Source of the DNA: Actinoplanes utahensis | GTDB taxonomy: Bacteria; Actinomycetota; Actinomycetes; Mycobacteriales; Micromonosporaceae | Direction: 5' to 3' | Assembly: GCF_016862455.1 (NCBI RefSeq) | Contig: NZ_BOMZ01000044.1 | Coordinates: 115,248 to 179,247, forward strand | Length of the DNA: 64,000 nucleotides | In this document: positions 49,554 to 57,223 of the stretch, one piece after another | Layout: every line of letters starts with the position of its first letter | Position numbering within the stretch: the first letter of the stretch is position 1 | Position numbers and translations under genes: made by a program | Notes under the pieces: model-generated | The model's input: only the letters and a program-made list of their open reading frames with translations | What the model was told of the DNA's origin: nothing | The model's database searches: none

Positions 49554-51752
49554 ATGGCACTCAGCGCCTCGGAACAAGCGGCGATCACCAGCGGCAAGGA
49601 CTTCTGGCACACCGAGGGCGTCGAGTCCGCGGGCATCCCGTCGGTCACCGTGACCGACGGGCCGCACGGGGTGCGCATGCAGGCGGGCGAGGGCGACCTG
49701 CTGACCGGCGTGCCCGCGACGTGCTTCCCGCCGGCCGTGGCCAGTGCCTCGACCTGGGATCCGGACCTGCTGCGCCGGATGGGCGAGGCGCTCGGCGACG
49801 AATGCCGCGCCCAGGAGGTGGCGGTGCTGCTCGGGCCGGGCGTCAACCTCAAACGGAGCCCGCTCGGCGGCCGCAACTTCGAATACTTCTCCGAGGACCC
49901 GCTCCTGACCGGCCTGCTGGCCACCGCGTGGGTGCGCGGCCTGCAGAGCAAGGGCGTCGGCGCGTCGCTGAAGCACTTCGCGGTCAACAGCCAGGAGACC
50001 GACCGGATGCGGATCAGCGCCGACGTCGACGAGCGCACGCTGCGGGAGATGTACCTGCGGGCCTTCCACAAGGTGGTCACGAAGGCGCAGCCGTGGACCG
50101 TGATGTGCGCCTACAACAAGATCAACGGGGTGTACGCCAGCGAGCACCACTGGCTGCTCACCGAGGTGCTCCGTGGCGAATGGGGCTTCGAGGGCCTGGT
50201 CGTCTCCGACTGGGGCGCGGTCGTGGACCGGGTCGAGGCCCTCGCCGCGGGCCTCGACCTGACCATGCCGGGGCCGGACGCGGCAGGCGACCAGGCCCTC
50301 GTGGACGCCGTGGAGAAGGGACGGCTCGCGGCCGAGACGCTGCGGACGAGCGCGGAACGCGTACAGCGGATGATCCGGAAAGCCGGGGAACGGCCGGCCG
50401 GAGACTATGACGCGGACGCGCACCACGCGCTCGCCCGGGAGATCGCCGCAAGGGCGATCGTCCTGCTCAAGAACGACGACGACCTGCTGCCCCTGCCGAC
50501 CGAGGGCATCACCGTCGGCGTGTTCGGGGAGTTCGCCCGCACCCCGCGTCACCAGGGCGGCGGCAGCTCGCAGATCACCCCGACGAGACTCGACGACGCG
50601 CTCACCGAGATCACCGCGCTCTCCTCCGGCCCGGTCCGGTTCGCGCCGGGCTACACCGTCGACGGGGAGACCGACGAGGCGCTGCTGGCCGAGGCGGTGG
50701 AGATCGCCCGTTCGTCGGACGCGGCGATCGTGTTCGTGGGCAGTGTGCACGAGACCGAGGGCGCCGACCGTGACTCGATCGATCTGCCGGCGGCACAGCT
50801 CGCGCTGATCGAGCGGGTCGCCGCGGTCAACCCGATGACCACGGTGGTGCTCTCCAACGGCGCGGTGATCGCGACCAGGCCGTGGGACGAGAAGGTGCCG
50901 GCGCTCATCGAGGGCTGGCTGCTGGGGCAGGCCGGCGGCAGCGCGATCGCCGACGTGCTGTTCGGCCGGGTCAACCCGTCCGGGCGGCTCGCCGAGACGA
51001 TCCCGGTGAAGCTCGCCGACCATCCCTCCTACCTGGACTTCCCCGGCGAGCACGGCCACGTCCGGTACGGCGAGGGCCTGCACGTCGGCTACCGCGGCTT
51101 CGACGCGCGCGGCCAGGAGGTGGCGTACCCGTTCGGTTTCGGCCTGTCCTACACCACGTTCCGGTACGGCACGGCCCGCGCGTCGGCGGCCGAGGGCGGC
51201 GTCGAGGTGCGCGTCCCGGTCACCAACACCGGCGCCCGGGACGGCCGTGAGGTGGTGCAGGTGTACGTGAGCCTGCCCGGTTCACGGGTGCGCCGCGCGC
51301 CGCGGGAGCTGAAGGCGTTCGCGAGCGTGCCGGTGGCGGCCGGGGAGACGGTCGAGGCGCGATTGACGATCGAGCGCGAGGATCTCGCCTACTGGGACAC
51401 CCGGCTCGGTCAGTGGATCGTCGAGGGCGGCGAGTACGTCCTCCAGGTCGGCTCCTCGTCCCGGGACATCCGGGCCACGGTGACCGTACACGTGGCCGGC
51501 GACCCGGCCCGGGTGCCGCTGACCGCCGAGTCGAGTGTCGGCGAGTGGTTCGCCGACCCGCGCGGCGCCGAGGTGCTCGGTGCGGCGTTCGCGGCCGCGG
51601 CGGGTGAGGCGGAGGGCATCATGTCGGCGATGACCGCCAACCCGGAGATGCTGATGATGCTGGGCAGCCTGCCGCTGAGCCGGATGGCGACCTTCCCCGG
51701 CAGCCCGCTGAACGCCGGCGACCTGGACAAACTGGTCGAAGCCGCCAACTAG
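49554..51752 (+). CDS. GH3 beta-glucosidase-type enzyme
   Basis: 732 aa, no signal peptide, so intracellular. The TIM-barrel domain has LLGPGVNLKRSPLGGRNFEY, KHFAVN (140-145) and the nucleophile Asp219 in VVSDWGA. The alpha/beta sandwich and a fibronectin III-like domain (about 560-650, VPVTNTGARDGREVVQVYVS) follow. Residues 654-732 add a C-terminal tail, VPLTAESSVGEWFADPRG..., related to the N-terminus of the SDR at 460-1470. It hydrolyses beta-linked glucosides or related sugars. Confidence 0.9.
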   Translation: MALSASEQAAITSGKDFWHTEGVESAGIPSVTVTDGPHGVRMQAGEGDLLTGVPATCFPPAVASASTWDPDLLRRMGEALGDECRAQEVAVLLGPGVNLKRSPLGGRNFEYFSEDPLLTGLLATAWVRGLQSKGVGASLKHFAVNSQETDRMRISADVDERTLREMYLRAFHKVVTKAQPWTVMCAYNKINGVYASEHHWLLTEVLRGEWGFEGLVVSDWGAVVDRVEALAAGLDLTMPGPDAAGDQALVDAVEKGRLAAETLRTSAERVQRMIRKAGERPAGDYDADAHHALAREIAARAIVLLKNDDDLLPLPTEGITVGVFGEFARTPRHQGGGSSQITPTRLDDALTEITALSSGPVRFAPGYTVDGETDEALLAEAVEIARSSDAAIVFVGSVHETEGADRDSIDLPAAQLALIERVAAVNPMTTVVLSNGAVIATRPWDEKVPALIEGWLLGQAGGSAIADVLFGRVNPSGRLAETIPVKLADHPSYLDFPGEHGHVRYGEGLHVGYRGFDARGQEVAYPFGFGLSYTTFRYGTARASAAEGGVEVRVPVTNTGARDGREVVQVYVSLPGSRVRRAPRELKAFASVPVAAGETVEARLTIEREDLAYWDTRLGQWIVEGGEYVLQVGSSSRDIRATVTVHVAGDPARVPLTAESSVGEWFADPRGAEVLGAAFAAAAGEAEGIMSAMTANPEMLMMLGSLPLSRMATFPGSPLNAGDLDKLVEAAN

Positions 51753-51815
51753 CGTGTCGAGTCGAGCCGCTGCTACTCGGCACGCTGAGAAAGCCCGGCA
51801 CGCTGAAGACGCGGG

Positions 51816-52190
51816 TCAGGCGCTGGCGCGGGTCAGCAGCGCCTGAATGCGGGAGACCAGCTCGCGGGGGCTGAACGGCTTCGTCACGTAGTCGTCGGCC
51901 CCCGCGCTGAACCCGCCCTCGACGTCCTGCTCCTGCACCCGCGCGGTCAGCATGATGATCAGCATCCCGGCGGTGGCGGGATCGGACCGCAGCGCCCGGC
52001 ACACGTCGATGCCCGAGAGCCCCGGCATCGACACGTCCAGCACCGCCAGCGTGGGCAGGCGTGACCGTGCCGTCTCGACGGCGGTCTGACCGTCGCCGAC
52101 CGCCAGCACCTCCAGCCCGGCCTGCTCCAGCTTGAAGGCCACCAGGTCGCGGATGTCGGCGTCGTCGTCGGCCACCAGGACGGTCGTCAC
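51816..52190 (-). CDS. Single-domain response regulator (CheY-like)
   Basis: 124 aa from GTG 52190 with GGGGGAAG. Residues DDD (8-10), Asp52 (AVLDVSMPG) and Lys104 (YVTKPFS) make a complete receiver domain with no output domain. It ends VSRIQALLTRASA. No kinase is adjacent. It could act in a phosphorelay or bind a partner protein; the neighbouring small gene at 52377 is divergent. Confidence 0.85.
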   Translation of the reverse strand: MTTVLVADDDADIRDLVAFKLEQAGLEVLAVGDGQTAVETARSRLPTLAVLDVSMPGLSGIDVCRALRSDPATAGMLIIMLTARVQEQDVEGGFSAGADDYVTKPFSPRELVSRIQALLTRASA

Positions 52191-52376
52191 GCGGCTTCCC
52201 CCGATCCGTTGCACTAGGTGTTCGGACCATATCCCGGCGAGGGCGGCACGCGGGTGGCTCTCGCCGAAAGTGGTCCGCAACCCGTCCGCAACCCGGCTGA
52301 GCCCCGGTTGCAGCAAGCAGGCGGTGTTCTGGAGACCAGACACCCATTGCGCAACGAAAAGGGCCGGGAGGATCCG

Positions 52377-52610
52377 ATGAACGCACTGATCGACGACGTA
52401 CGCAGCGAAGCCCTCTTCGCCTCGGACGTGCAACGCTCCGAGCACCCGACGGCGGAGCTGATCCGGACCGCGGTCACCTCGATGGTGGACCGCCTGGGGG
52501 CGACGGGCTGCGCCGAGCGGGTCGCCCAGGAGTTCGGCGAGCACCCGGACTGCGCGATCGGCCGGATGATCTGGGCCCGCAGCGCGGTCCGTTCGGCGTT
52601 CGCCGCCTGA
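52377..52610 (+). CDS. Small soluble protein, unknown function
   Basis: 77 aa. ATG 52377 follows GGGAGGATCC. The sequence MNALIDDVRSEALFASDVQR continues as a mostly helical chain with EHPDCAIGRMIWARSAVRSA near the end. Two Cys are present. No family could be named with confidence. It is divergent from the response regulator and may be controlled with it. Two 11-bp direct copies of gtccgcaaccc lie upstream near 52274-52294. Confidence 0.7.
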   Translation: MNALIDDVRSEALFASDVQRSEHPTAELIRTAVTSMVDRLGATGCAERVAQEFGEHPDCAIGRMIWARSAVRSAFAA

Positions 52611-52708
52611 ACGAAGCGGCCCGGCGCAACGAAGCGACCCGGCGCAACGGAACGGAACGGCGGAACGGGACGGCGTGAAGGCGCGGTACCCGTACCGGCC
52701 GATAGGGG

Positions 52709-52737
52709 TTGGCCCGGAAACGGGATCACCGTAGGCT
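52709..52737 (+). promoter_or_regulatory. trp promoter (TTGGCC - 17 bp - TAGGCT)
   Basis: -35 TTGGCC (52709-52714), a 17-bp spacer and -10 TAGGCT (52732-52737) place the transcription start at or next to the ATG of the leader peptide (52745). The leader mRNA would therefore be leaderless. Confidence 0.6.
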
Positions 52738-52744
52738 TCCTGGC

Positions 52745-52780
52745 ATGCGCGCACAGTTGACCAAGTGGTGGCCCGCCTGA
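52745..52780 (+). CDS. trpL: trp leader peptide MRAQLTKWWPA
   Basis: An 11-aa reading frame with two adjacent Trp codons (52766-52771), located 104 bp before a fused anthranilate-synthase-type gene. Its stop codon overlaps the 5' arm of the first attenuator stem. This is the classical layout for ribosome-mediated attenuation by tryptophan. Confidence 0.85.
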   Translation: MRAQLTKWWPA

Positions 52781-52834
52781 AAGGCGGCTGTTTCCGCGCG
52801 TGACCACCCGCGGCCGCCTCCCCCGAGGCGGCCG
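52773..52834 (+). promoter_or_regulatory. Transcription attenuator of the trp-type gene
   Basis: Stem 1:2 is CCGCCT (52773-52778) with AGGCGG (52782-52787). Stem 2:3 (antiterminator) is AGGCGGC (52782-52788) with GCCGCCT (52813-52819). Stem 3:4 (terminator) is CGGCCGCCTC (52811-52820) with GAGGCGGCCG (52825-52834). The alternatives are mutually exclusive. A ribosome stalled at the Trp pair would free arm 2 to form the antiterminator. The tail after the terminator is only weakly T-rich. Confidence 0.8.
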
Positions 52835-52884
52835 TCGTTCGTTTCCGGCCGGTCTCGGCGGCGGCCCTCGTGAAAGAGGAGCCC

Positions 52885-54690
52885 ATGCCCTTCGCCCTGC
52901 TGCACCGCGACGGAGCCGACCACGTCGAGGTGCTGACCGGAGACGTCGTCACCGTTCCCACCCTCGCCGACATCCCGTTGCGGCCCGGCACGCCCGTGCT
53001 CGCCGTGATCCCCTACCGGCAGATCACCGAACGTGGTTTCGAGTGCGTCGACGACGACGCCCCGCTCGAATGCCTGCTGGTCCGTTCCATCTCTCATGAA
53101 CCCCTGGACGCCTTCCCGCCGCACGCGCTGACCCTGCGTGACGGCGGTTTCGACCTCTCCGACGACGAGTACGGCCGGATCGTGGAGGACGTGCTCCGCG
53201 ACGAGATCGGTCACGGGGCGGGCGCCAACTTCGTGATCCACCGGGTCTACGAGGCGTCGGTGGAGGGTGACCCGCTGGCGGCGGCGCGGGCCGCGTTCGG
53301 CCGGTTGCTCGCCGGGGAGCAGGGCACCTACTGGACGTTCCTGGTCGACACCGGCAACCGGATCCTGGTCGGGGCGACGCCGGAGCGGCACGTCAGCGTC
53401 CAGGACGGGATCACCATGATGAACCCGATCAGCGGCACGTTCCGGCACGACTCCGGGGAGCTGACCGACTTCCTGCGCGACCCGAAGGAGATCGAGGAGC
53501 TGTACATGGTCCTCGACGAGGAACTGAAGATGATGGCCACGGTGGCCGAGCAGGGCGGGCAGGTCGCCGGTCCGTACCTGAAGGAGATGGCGCACCTCAC
53601 CCACACGGAGTACCTGCTGGCCGGCCGGGGGTCGCTGGACGTCCGCGAGGTGCTGCGGGAGACCATGTTCGCGCCGACGGTGACCGGCAGCCCGATCGAG
53701 AACGCGTGCCGGGTGATCGCCCGCCACGAGCGCCGCGGCCGCCGCTACTACGCCGGGGTCCTGGCCCTGCTCGACCACGACGACGACGGCCGCCAGACCC
53801 TGGACGCGCCGATCCTGATCCGCACCGCGGAGATCACGCCGGACGGCATGCTGCGGGTTCCGGTCGGCGCGACGCTGGTGCGGCATTCCACGGCGGCGGG
53901 CGAGGTGGCCGAGACCCACACGAAGGCCGCCGGCGTGCTGTCCGCGCTGGGCGCGGTTCCGGCCCGCCCCTCGGTGGTACGCGAAACCGCCGTCACCCCC
54001 GAGGTCCAGGCGATGCTGGCCGCCCGCAACGACGACCTGGCCCGGTTCTGGATCGACTCCCGGGAACCGGACTCGATGATCGTCCCCGCCCTGGACGGCC
54101 GCAGTGTGCTGATCGTCGACGCCGAGGACACGTTCACCGCGATGCTGGCCCACCAGCTCAAGGCTCTCGGCCTCACGGTCACCAGCCGCCCGTGGGACAG
54201 CGTCTCCTTCCCGGAGGCCGACCTGGTCGTGCTGGGTCCCGGCCCCGGCGACCCGGCCGACCTGTCGGATCCGAAGATGGCCGCCCTGCACCGGCTGACC
54301 GGCTCGCTGCTGGACGCCCGGCGTCCGCTCTTCGCGGTCTGCCTCGGCCAGCAGGTCCTGTCGTCGCTGCTCGGCCTGGAGCTGGCCCGGCGGGACGCGC
54401 CCTATCAGGGCCTGGCCCGCGACATCGACCTGTTCGGCTCGGTCCGCCGGGTCGGTTTCTACTCCAGCTTCTCGGCGGTCTCCGCGGTCTCCACGGTGAT
54501 CACCGATCACGGCCCGGTCGAGCTGGCCGTCGACCCGGCCGACGACACCGTGCACGCGCTGCGCGGCGACTTCTTCGCGGGGGTCCAGTTCCATCCCGAG
54601 TCGGTGCTGAGCCGGGACGGCGTCGACATTCTGCGGGAGCTTCTTCCGCCGTTGTTGTCCGGCGTGATTAGTCCCGCGATTACCGGGTAG
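52885..54690 (+). CDS. Fused TrpE-TrpG type chorismate amidation enzyme (anthranilate synthase / PhzE-like)
   Basis: 601 aa from ATG 52885 with AGAGGAG. Residues 1-390 are a chorismate-binding domain (MNPISGTFRH, EELYMVLDEELKMMATVAEQ, TVTGSPIENACRVI). Residues about 405-601 are a class I glutamine amidotransferase with FAVCLGQQVLS (nucleophile Cys) and QFHPESVL (His-Glu). Across its length it matches the PhzE layout closely (PFALL, IPYRQITERGFE, LIVDAEDTFTAM), so ADIC synthase is possible. The Trp attenuator upstream and absence of other phz genes argue for anthranilate synthesis for tryptophan. No gene symbol is assigned. Confidence 0.85.
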   Translation: MPFALLHRDGADHVEVLTGDVVTVPTLADIPLRPGTPVLAVIPYRQITERGFECVDDDAPLECLLVRSISHEPLDAFPPHALTLRDGGFDLSDDEYGRIVEDVLRDEIGHGAGANFVIHRVYEASVEGDPLAAARAAFGRLLAGEQGTYWTFLVDTGNRILVGATPERHVSVQDGITMMNPISGTFRHDSGELTDFLRDPKEIEELYMVLDEELKMMATVAEQGGQVAGPYLKEMAHLTHTEYLLAGRGSLDVREVLRETMFAPTVTGSPIENACRVIARHERRGRRYYAGVLALLDHDDDGRQTLDAPILIRTAEITPDGMLRVPVGATLVRHSTAAGEVAETHTKAAGVLSALGAVPARPSVVRETAVTPEVQAMLAARNDDLARFWIDSREPDSMIVPALDGRSVLIVDAEDTFTAMLAHQLKALGLTVTSRPWDSVSFPEADLVVLGPGPGDPADLSDPKMAALHRLTGSLLDARRPLFAVCLGQQVLSSLLGLELARRDAPYQGLARDIDLFGSVRRVGFYSSFSAVSAVSTVITDHGPVELAVDPADDTVHALRGDFFAGVQFHPESVLSRDGVDILRELLPPLLSGVISPAITG

Positions 54691-54699
54691 CGAGACAGT

Positions 54700-54744
54700 G
54701 TCGGTGGTCCAGGGAGATCGAGAGCCTCTCCTTGGACCACCGAC
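54700..54744. terminator. Bidirectional hairpin terminator
   Basis: GTCGGTGGTCCA (54700-54711) pairs with TGGACCACCGAC (54733-54744), and AGGGAGA and TCTCCTT pair further in. It lies between the convergent synthase and desaturase genes. Confidence 0.75.
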
Positions 54745-54812
54745 CCACTTCCGGTGTGTGTGACGTCAGGGCGCGGCTGACGGCCGAACCCCGCACCCGC
54801 GAGAGCTCCGCG

Positions 54813-55826
54813 CTAGGCGGCGTGACCGACGTCGTCGAGATGGCGCAGGGCCTGGGCGTACGACTCGACGAGTCCCGTCTCCAGATAGGAGATGCCCTTC
54901 TCCTGGCAGTACGCCTGGACGATCGGCTGGGCCCGTCGCAGGCTGGGCCGGGGCATCGACGGGAACAGGTGGTGCTCGATCTGGTAGTTGAGCCCGCCGA
55001 GCAGGATGTCGGTGGCCCAGTGCCCGCGCACGTTGCGGGAGGTGAGCACCTGCCGGAGCAGGAAGTCCGCCGCCTCGTCCCGGCTCAGCTCGGGCATGCC
55101 CTTGTGGTTGGGCGCGAACGCGCAGCCCAGATAGATCCCGAAGAGCCCCTGGTGCACGAGGATGAAGACGACCGCCTTGAGCGGCGACAACACCACGAAG
55201 ACCAGGACGACGTACGCCGTCAGATGCACCGCGATCCCGAACAGCTCCTGGTATCCGCGCCGGCTGCGCTGGGCGAGCAGGAACCGCACGCTGGAATACC
55301 GCAGGTTGAGGGCCTCCAGCAGCAGCACCGGGAAGAACAGCCAGGCCTGGATGCGGTGGAAGAACCGGGCGACCGGGCCGGCCCGGCGCACCTGCCCGGC
55401 GGTGAAGGCGAGCGGACCGGCGACGCCGACGTCCGGGTCCTTCTCCTCGTCGTTGGGGTGCGCGTGGTGCCGGTTGTGCTTGTCGACCCACCACTCGTAA
55501 CTGAACGCGACACCGAAGTTGGCGAGCAGCGTGCCGAGTGTCCGGTTGGCCGGGCCGGAGGCGAGGATCTGCCGGTGCCCGGCGTCGTGGCCGAGGAAGC
55601 CGAGCTGCGTGGAGAGGACCGCGAACACGACCGCCACCAGGAGCGCCCACCAGGAGTCGCCGATCAGGACCAGGGCCGCGATGCCCGCCACGCAGGCGGC
55701 GCCGAGCAGGCCGGCGTGAACGGCGTAATAGGCGGGGCGGCGGTCGAGCAGACCGGCTTTCTTGATCAACCGGGACAGCTCCGCATAGGTGCTGCCACGG
55801 GGCGTGGTGAGCTCGGCTGATTCCAT
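54813..55826 (-). CDS. Membrane fatty-acid desaturase
   Basis: 337 aa from ATG 55826. Three His boxes are present: HDAGH (80-84), HNRHH (117-121) and QIEHH (282-286), with membrane helices at about 38-70 and 195-235. The box spacing fits acyl-lipid/acyl-CoA desaturases with a di-iron centre. QIEHH instead of HxxHH is a front-end-type variant that is common in actinobacterial desaturases too. It likely tunes membrane fluidity. It is monocistronic and convergent with the synthase gene. Confidence 0.9.
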   Translation of the reverse strand: MESAELTTPRGSTYAELSRLIKKAGLLDRRPAYYAVHAGLLGAACVAGIAALVLIGDSWWALLVAVVFAVLSTQLGFLGHDAGHRQILASGPANRTLGTLLANFGVAFSYEWWVDKHNRHHAHPNDEEKDPDVGVAGPLAFTAGQVRRAGPVARFFHRIQAWLFFPVLLLEALNLRYSSVRFLLAQRSRRGYQELFGIAVHLTAYVVLVFVVLSPLKAVVFILVHQGLFGIYLGCAFAPNHKGMPELSRDEAADFLLRQVLTSRNVRGHWATDILLGGLNYQIEHHLFPSMPRPSLRRAQPIVQAYCQEKGISYLETGLVESYAQALRHLDDVGHAA

Positions 55827-56027
55827 GAATCACTCCCGTCACAGGGCGGTATCGATGATCGTCCGGGGGCGGTCGAGTGGTTCCGGGATCTCACCGTACA
55901 GGTCATTCCTGTGAAGTGGCAGAACTACTACTTGGAGGTGAAACAGGGGCGCGACGGCTCCTGAGGGGTTTACCGTCGGCCGAGGTACGGGTATCGGGCT
56001 GGCACCGATCACCTCCGGAGGGAACCC

Positions 56028-56300
56028 TTGTCCGAGCCGCACGTCACACTCGACCCGCGATCGCTCAACCCGGTGGAGGAGAAGCTGCGCGGCCCGCTGG
56101 AGGACCAGCTCAGCTCCGCCCTCCAGGCCGCCACCGTCAAGATCAGGCAGCGGTACGCCGGAGAGAGCGTCGACCAGGTCACCAGCATGCTCCTGGAGCA
56201 GGCCAAGGAAGGCCTGCACCCCGACATCGCCGCCGGATTCCATCCTGACCACATGCAGCTTCGGCACGTGGCCGAGGAGATCGTCTCCCACGCCCGCTGA
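56028..56300 (+). CDS. Small helical protein, unknown function
   Basis: 90 aa from a TTG at 56028 with a strong GGAGGGA site. MSEPHVTLDPRSLNPVEEKL is followed by an amphipathic helical stretch (LEDQLSSALQAATVKIRQRY, ESVDQVTSMLLEQAKEGLHP). No membrane helix or metal motif. It may be a conserved actinobacterial small protein; I cannot name a family. Its 3' end is within a 24-bp tandem duplication. Confidence 0.65.
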   Translation: MSEPHVTLDPRSLNPVEEKLRGPLEDQLSSALQAATVKIRQRYAGESVDQVTSMLLEQAKEGLHPDIAAGFHPDHMQLRHVAEEIVSHAR

Positions 56301-56330
56301 GCCGTGCGAAACCACGCCCGCTGAGCCGTG
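56289..56330. repeat. 24-bp tandem duplication at a gene end
   Basis: CACGCCCGCTGAGCCGTG occurs at 56289-56306 and again at 56313-56330. The first copy contains the stop codon of the small protein. The event duplicated the gene end without altering the protein. Confidence 0.8.
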
Positions 56331-56338
56331 AGAACCAT

Positions 56339-56368
56339 CGTGCCCGGCCCCTCACGGAGCCGGGCACG
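56339..56368. terminator. Bidirectional hairpin terminator
   Basis: CGTGCCCGGC (56339-56348) pairs with GCCGGGCACG (56359-56368). It is between the convergent small protein and lipoprotein genes. Confidence 0.7.
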
Positions 56369-56387
56369 AGTCGTGTCACCGCCGGGT

Positions 56388-57128
56388 TCAGGACTTGGCG
56401 ATCTCCGACGCCGGCGGCACCTGCACGTCGACCGGGGTGCCGTAGTCGGAGTAGGTGATGTCGTACTTCGAGGCCCCACCGGCCGCGCCGAGCGAGGACA
56501 TGTCGAGCTTGTAGTTGGTCAGGCGGCCCTCGCCGTCGAGCTTGGCCTCGAACGGCACCGACTTGCCGGCGACCTGGGCGGCCGCCTGGCCGCCGAGCCC
56601 GAGGGACTCCGCGGACTTCGACATGTCGATGGTGCCCTTGATGACGTCGCCCTCCCACTTGGCGTCGACCGCCGACTGCAGGCTCTTCGTCATCTGCGAG
56701 GCGTCGAAGCCGCCGAGCGAACCGGGGCCGCCGCCCTCGATCTTCCGCCAGGTCTTGCCGTCGAAGCCGGGCAGCGTGCTCGCGCCGTCCATCTTCATCT
56801 TCATGTAGGTCACGCCGTCGATGATGCGCATGGTCGTGTTCACCGTCTGACCCTGCGTGGTGACGTCCATGACGAACTCGTGGACCTTCTTCTTGCCGTC
56901 GCTGACACCGGTCATGGTGCCGAGCCCGCCCAGGTCCATCTTGGTCTTGTAGGACGTCTCCTGCATCTTCGTCGTGGCCTCGGTCAGCGCGACGGAGGCG
57001 TCCTTCTTGTCGCCGCCGAGCAGCCCACCACCGCCACCACCGTTGTCACTGGAACCGCATCCGGCCAGCGCGAGCGTCGCCGCCAGCATCAAGGACGCGC
57101 CGCCTCGCAGCATGGTTCGCCTGTTCAC
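56388..57128 (-). CDS. LppX/LprG-like lipoprotein
   Basis: 246 aa from GTG 57128 with GGGGAGGG. A lipoprotein signal peptide ends at LALAGC (the lipobox Cys). A Gly-rich spacer (GSSDNGGGGGGLLGG) is followed by a beta-sheet domain with TKMQETSYKTKMDL, MRIIDGVTYMKM and FEAKLDGEGRLTNYKLD. This resembles the lipid-binding LppX/LprG fold of actinobacteria. It probably binds or transports a lipid in the cell envelope. No transporter gene is adjacent. Confidence 0.8.
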   Translation of the reverse strand: MNRRTMLRGGASLMLAATLALAGCGSSDNGGGGGGLLGGDKKDASVALTEATTKMQETSYKTKMDLGGLGTMTGVSDGKKKVHEFVMDVTTQGQTVNTTMRIIDGVTYMKMKMDGASTLPGFDGKTWRKIEGGGPGSLGGFDASQMTKSLQSAVDAKWEGDVIKGTIDMSKSAESLGLGGQAAAQVAGKSVPFEAKLDGEGRLTNYKLDMSSLGAAGGASKYDITYSDYGTPVDVQVPPASEIAKS

Positions 57129-57223
57129 GTTGCCCTCCCCGTTCCGGGCCCGGCCTGGGGGCGCCGGGCACAAAGGAGGCACTTTAGCGACAGGCGTCGA
57201 TCACACTCCGTCCGGGGCTCCGG

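Noticed and set aside
52870..52884. Upstream start MKEEP for the fused synthase
   Set aside because: ATG 52885 follows AGAGGAG at a suitable distance and matches the family N-terminus; the earlier GTG would put the ribosome site inside the coding region.
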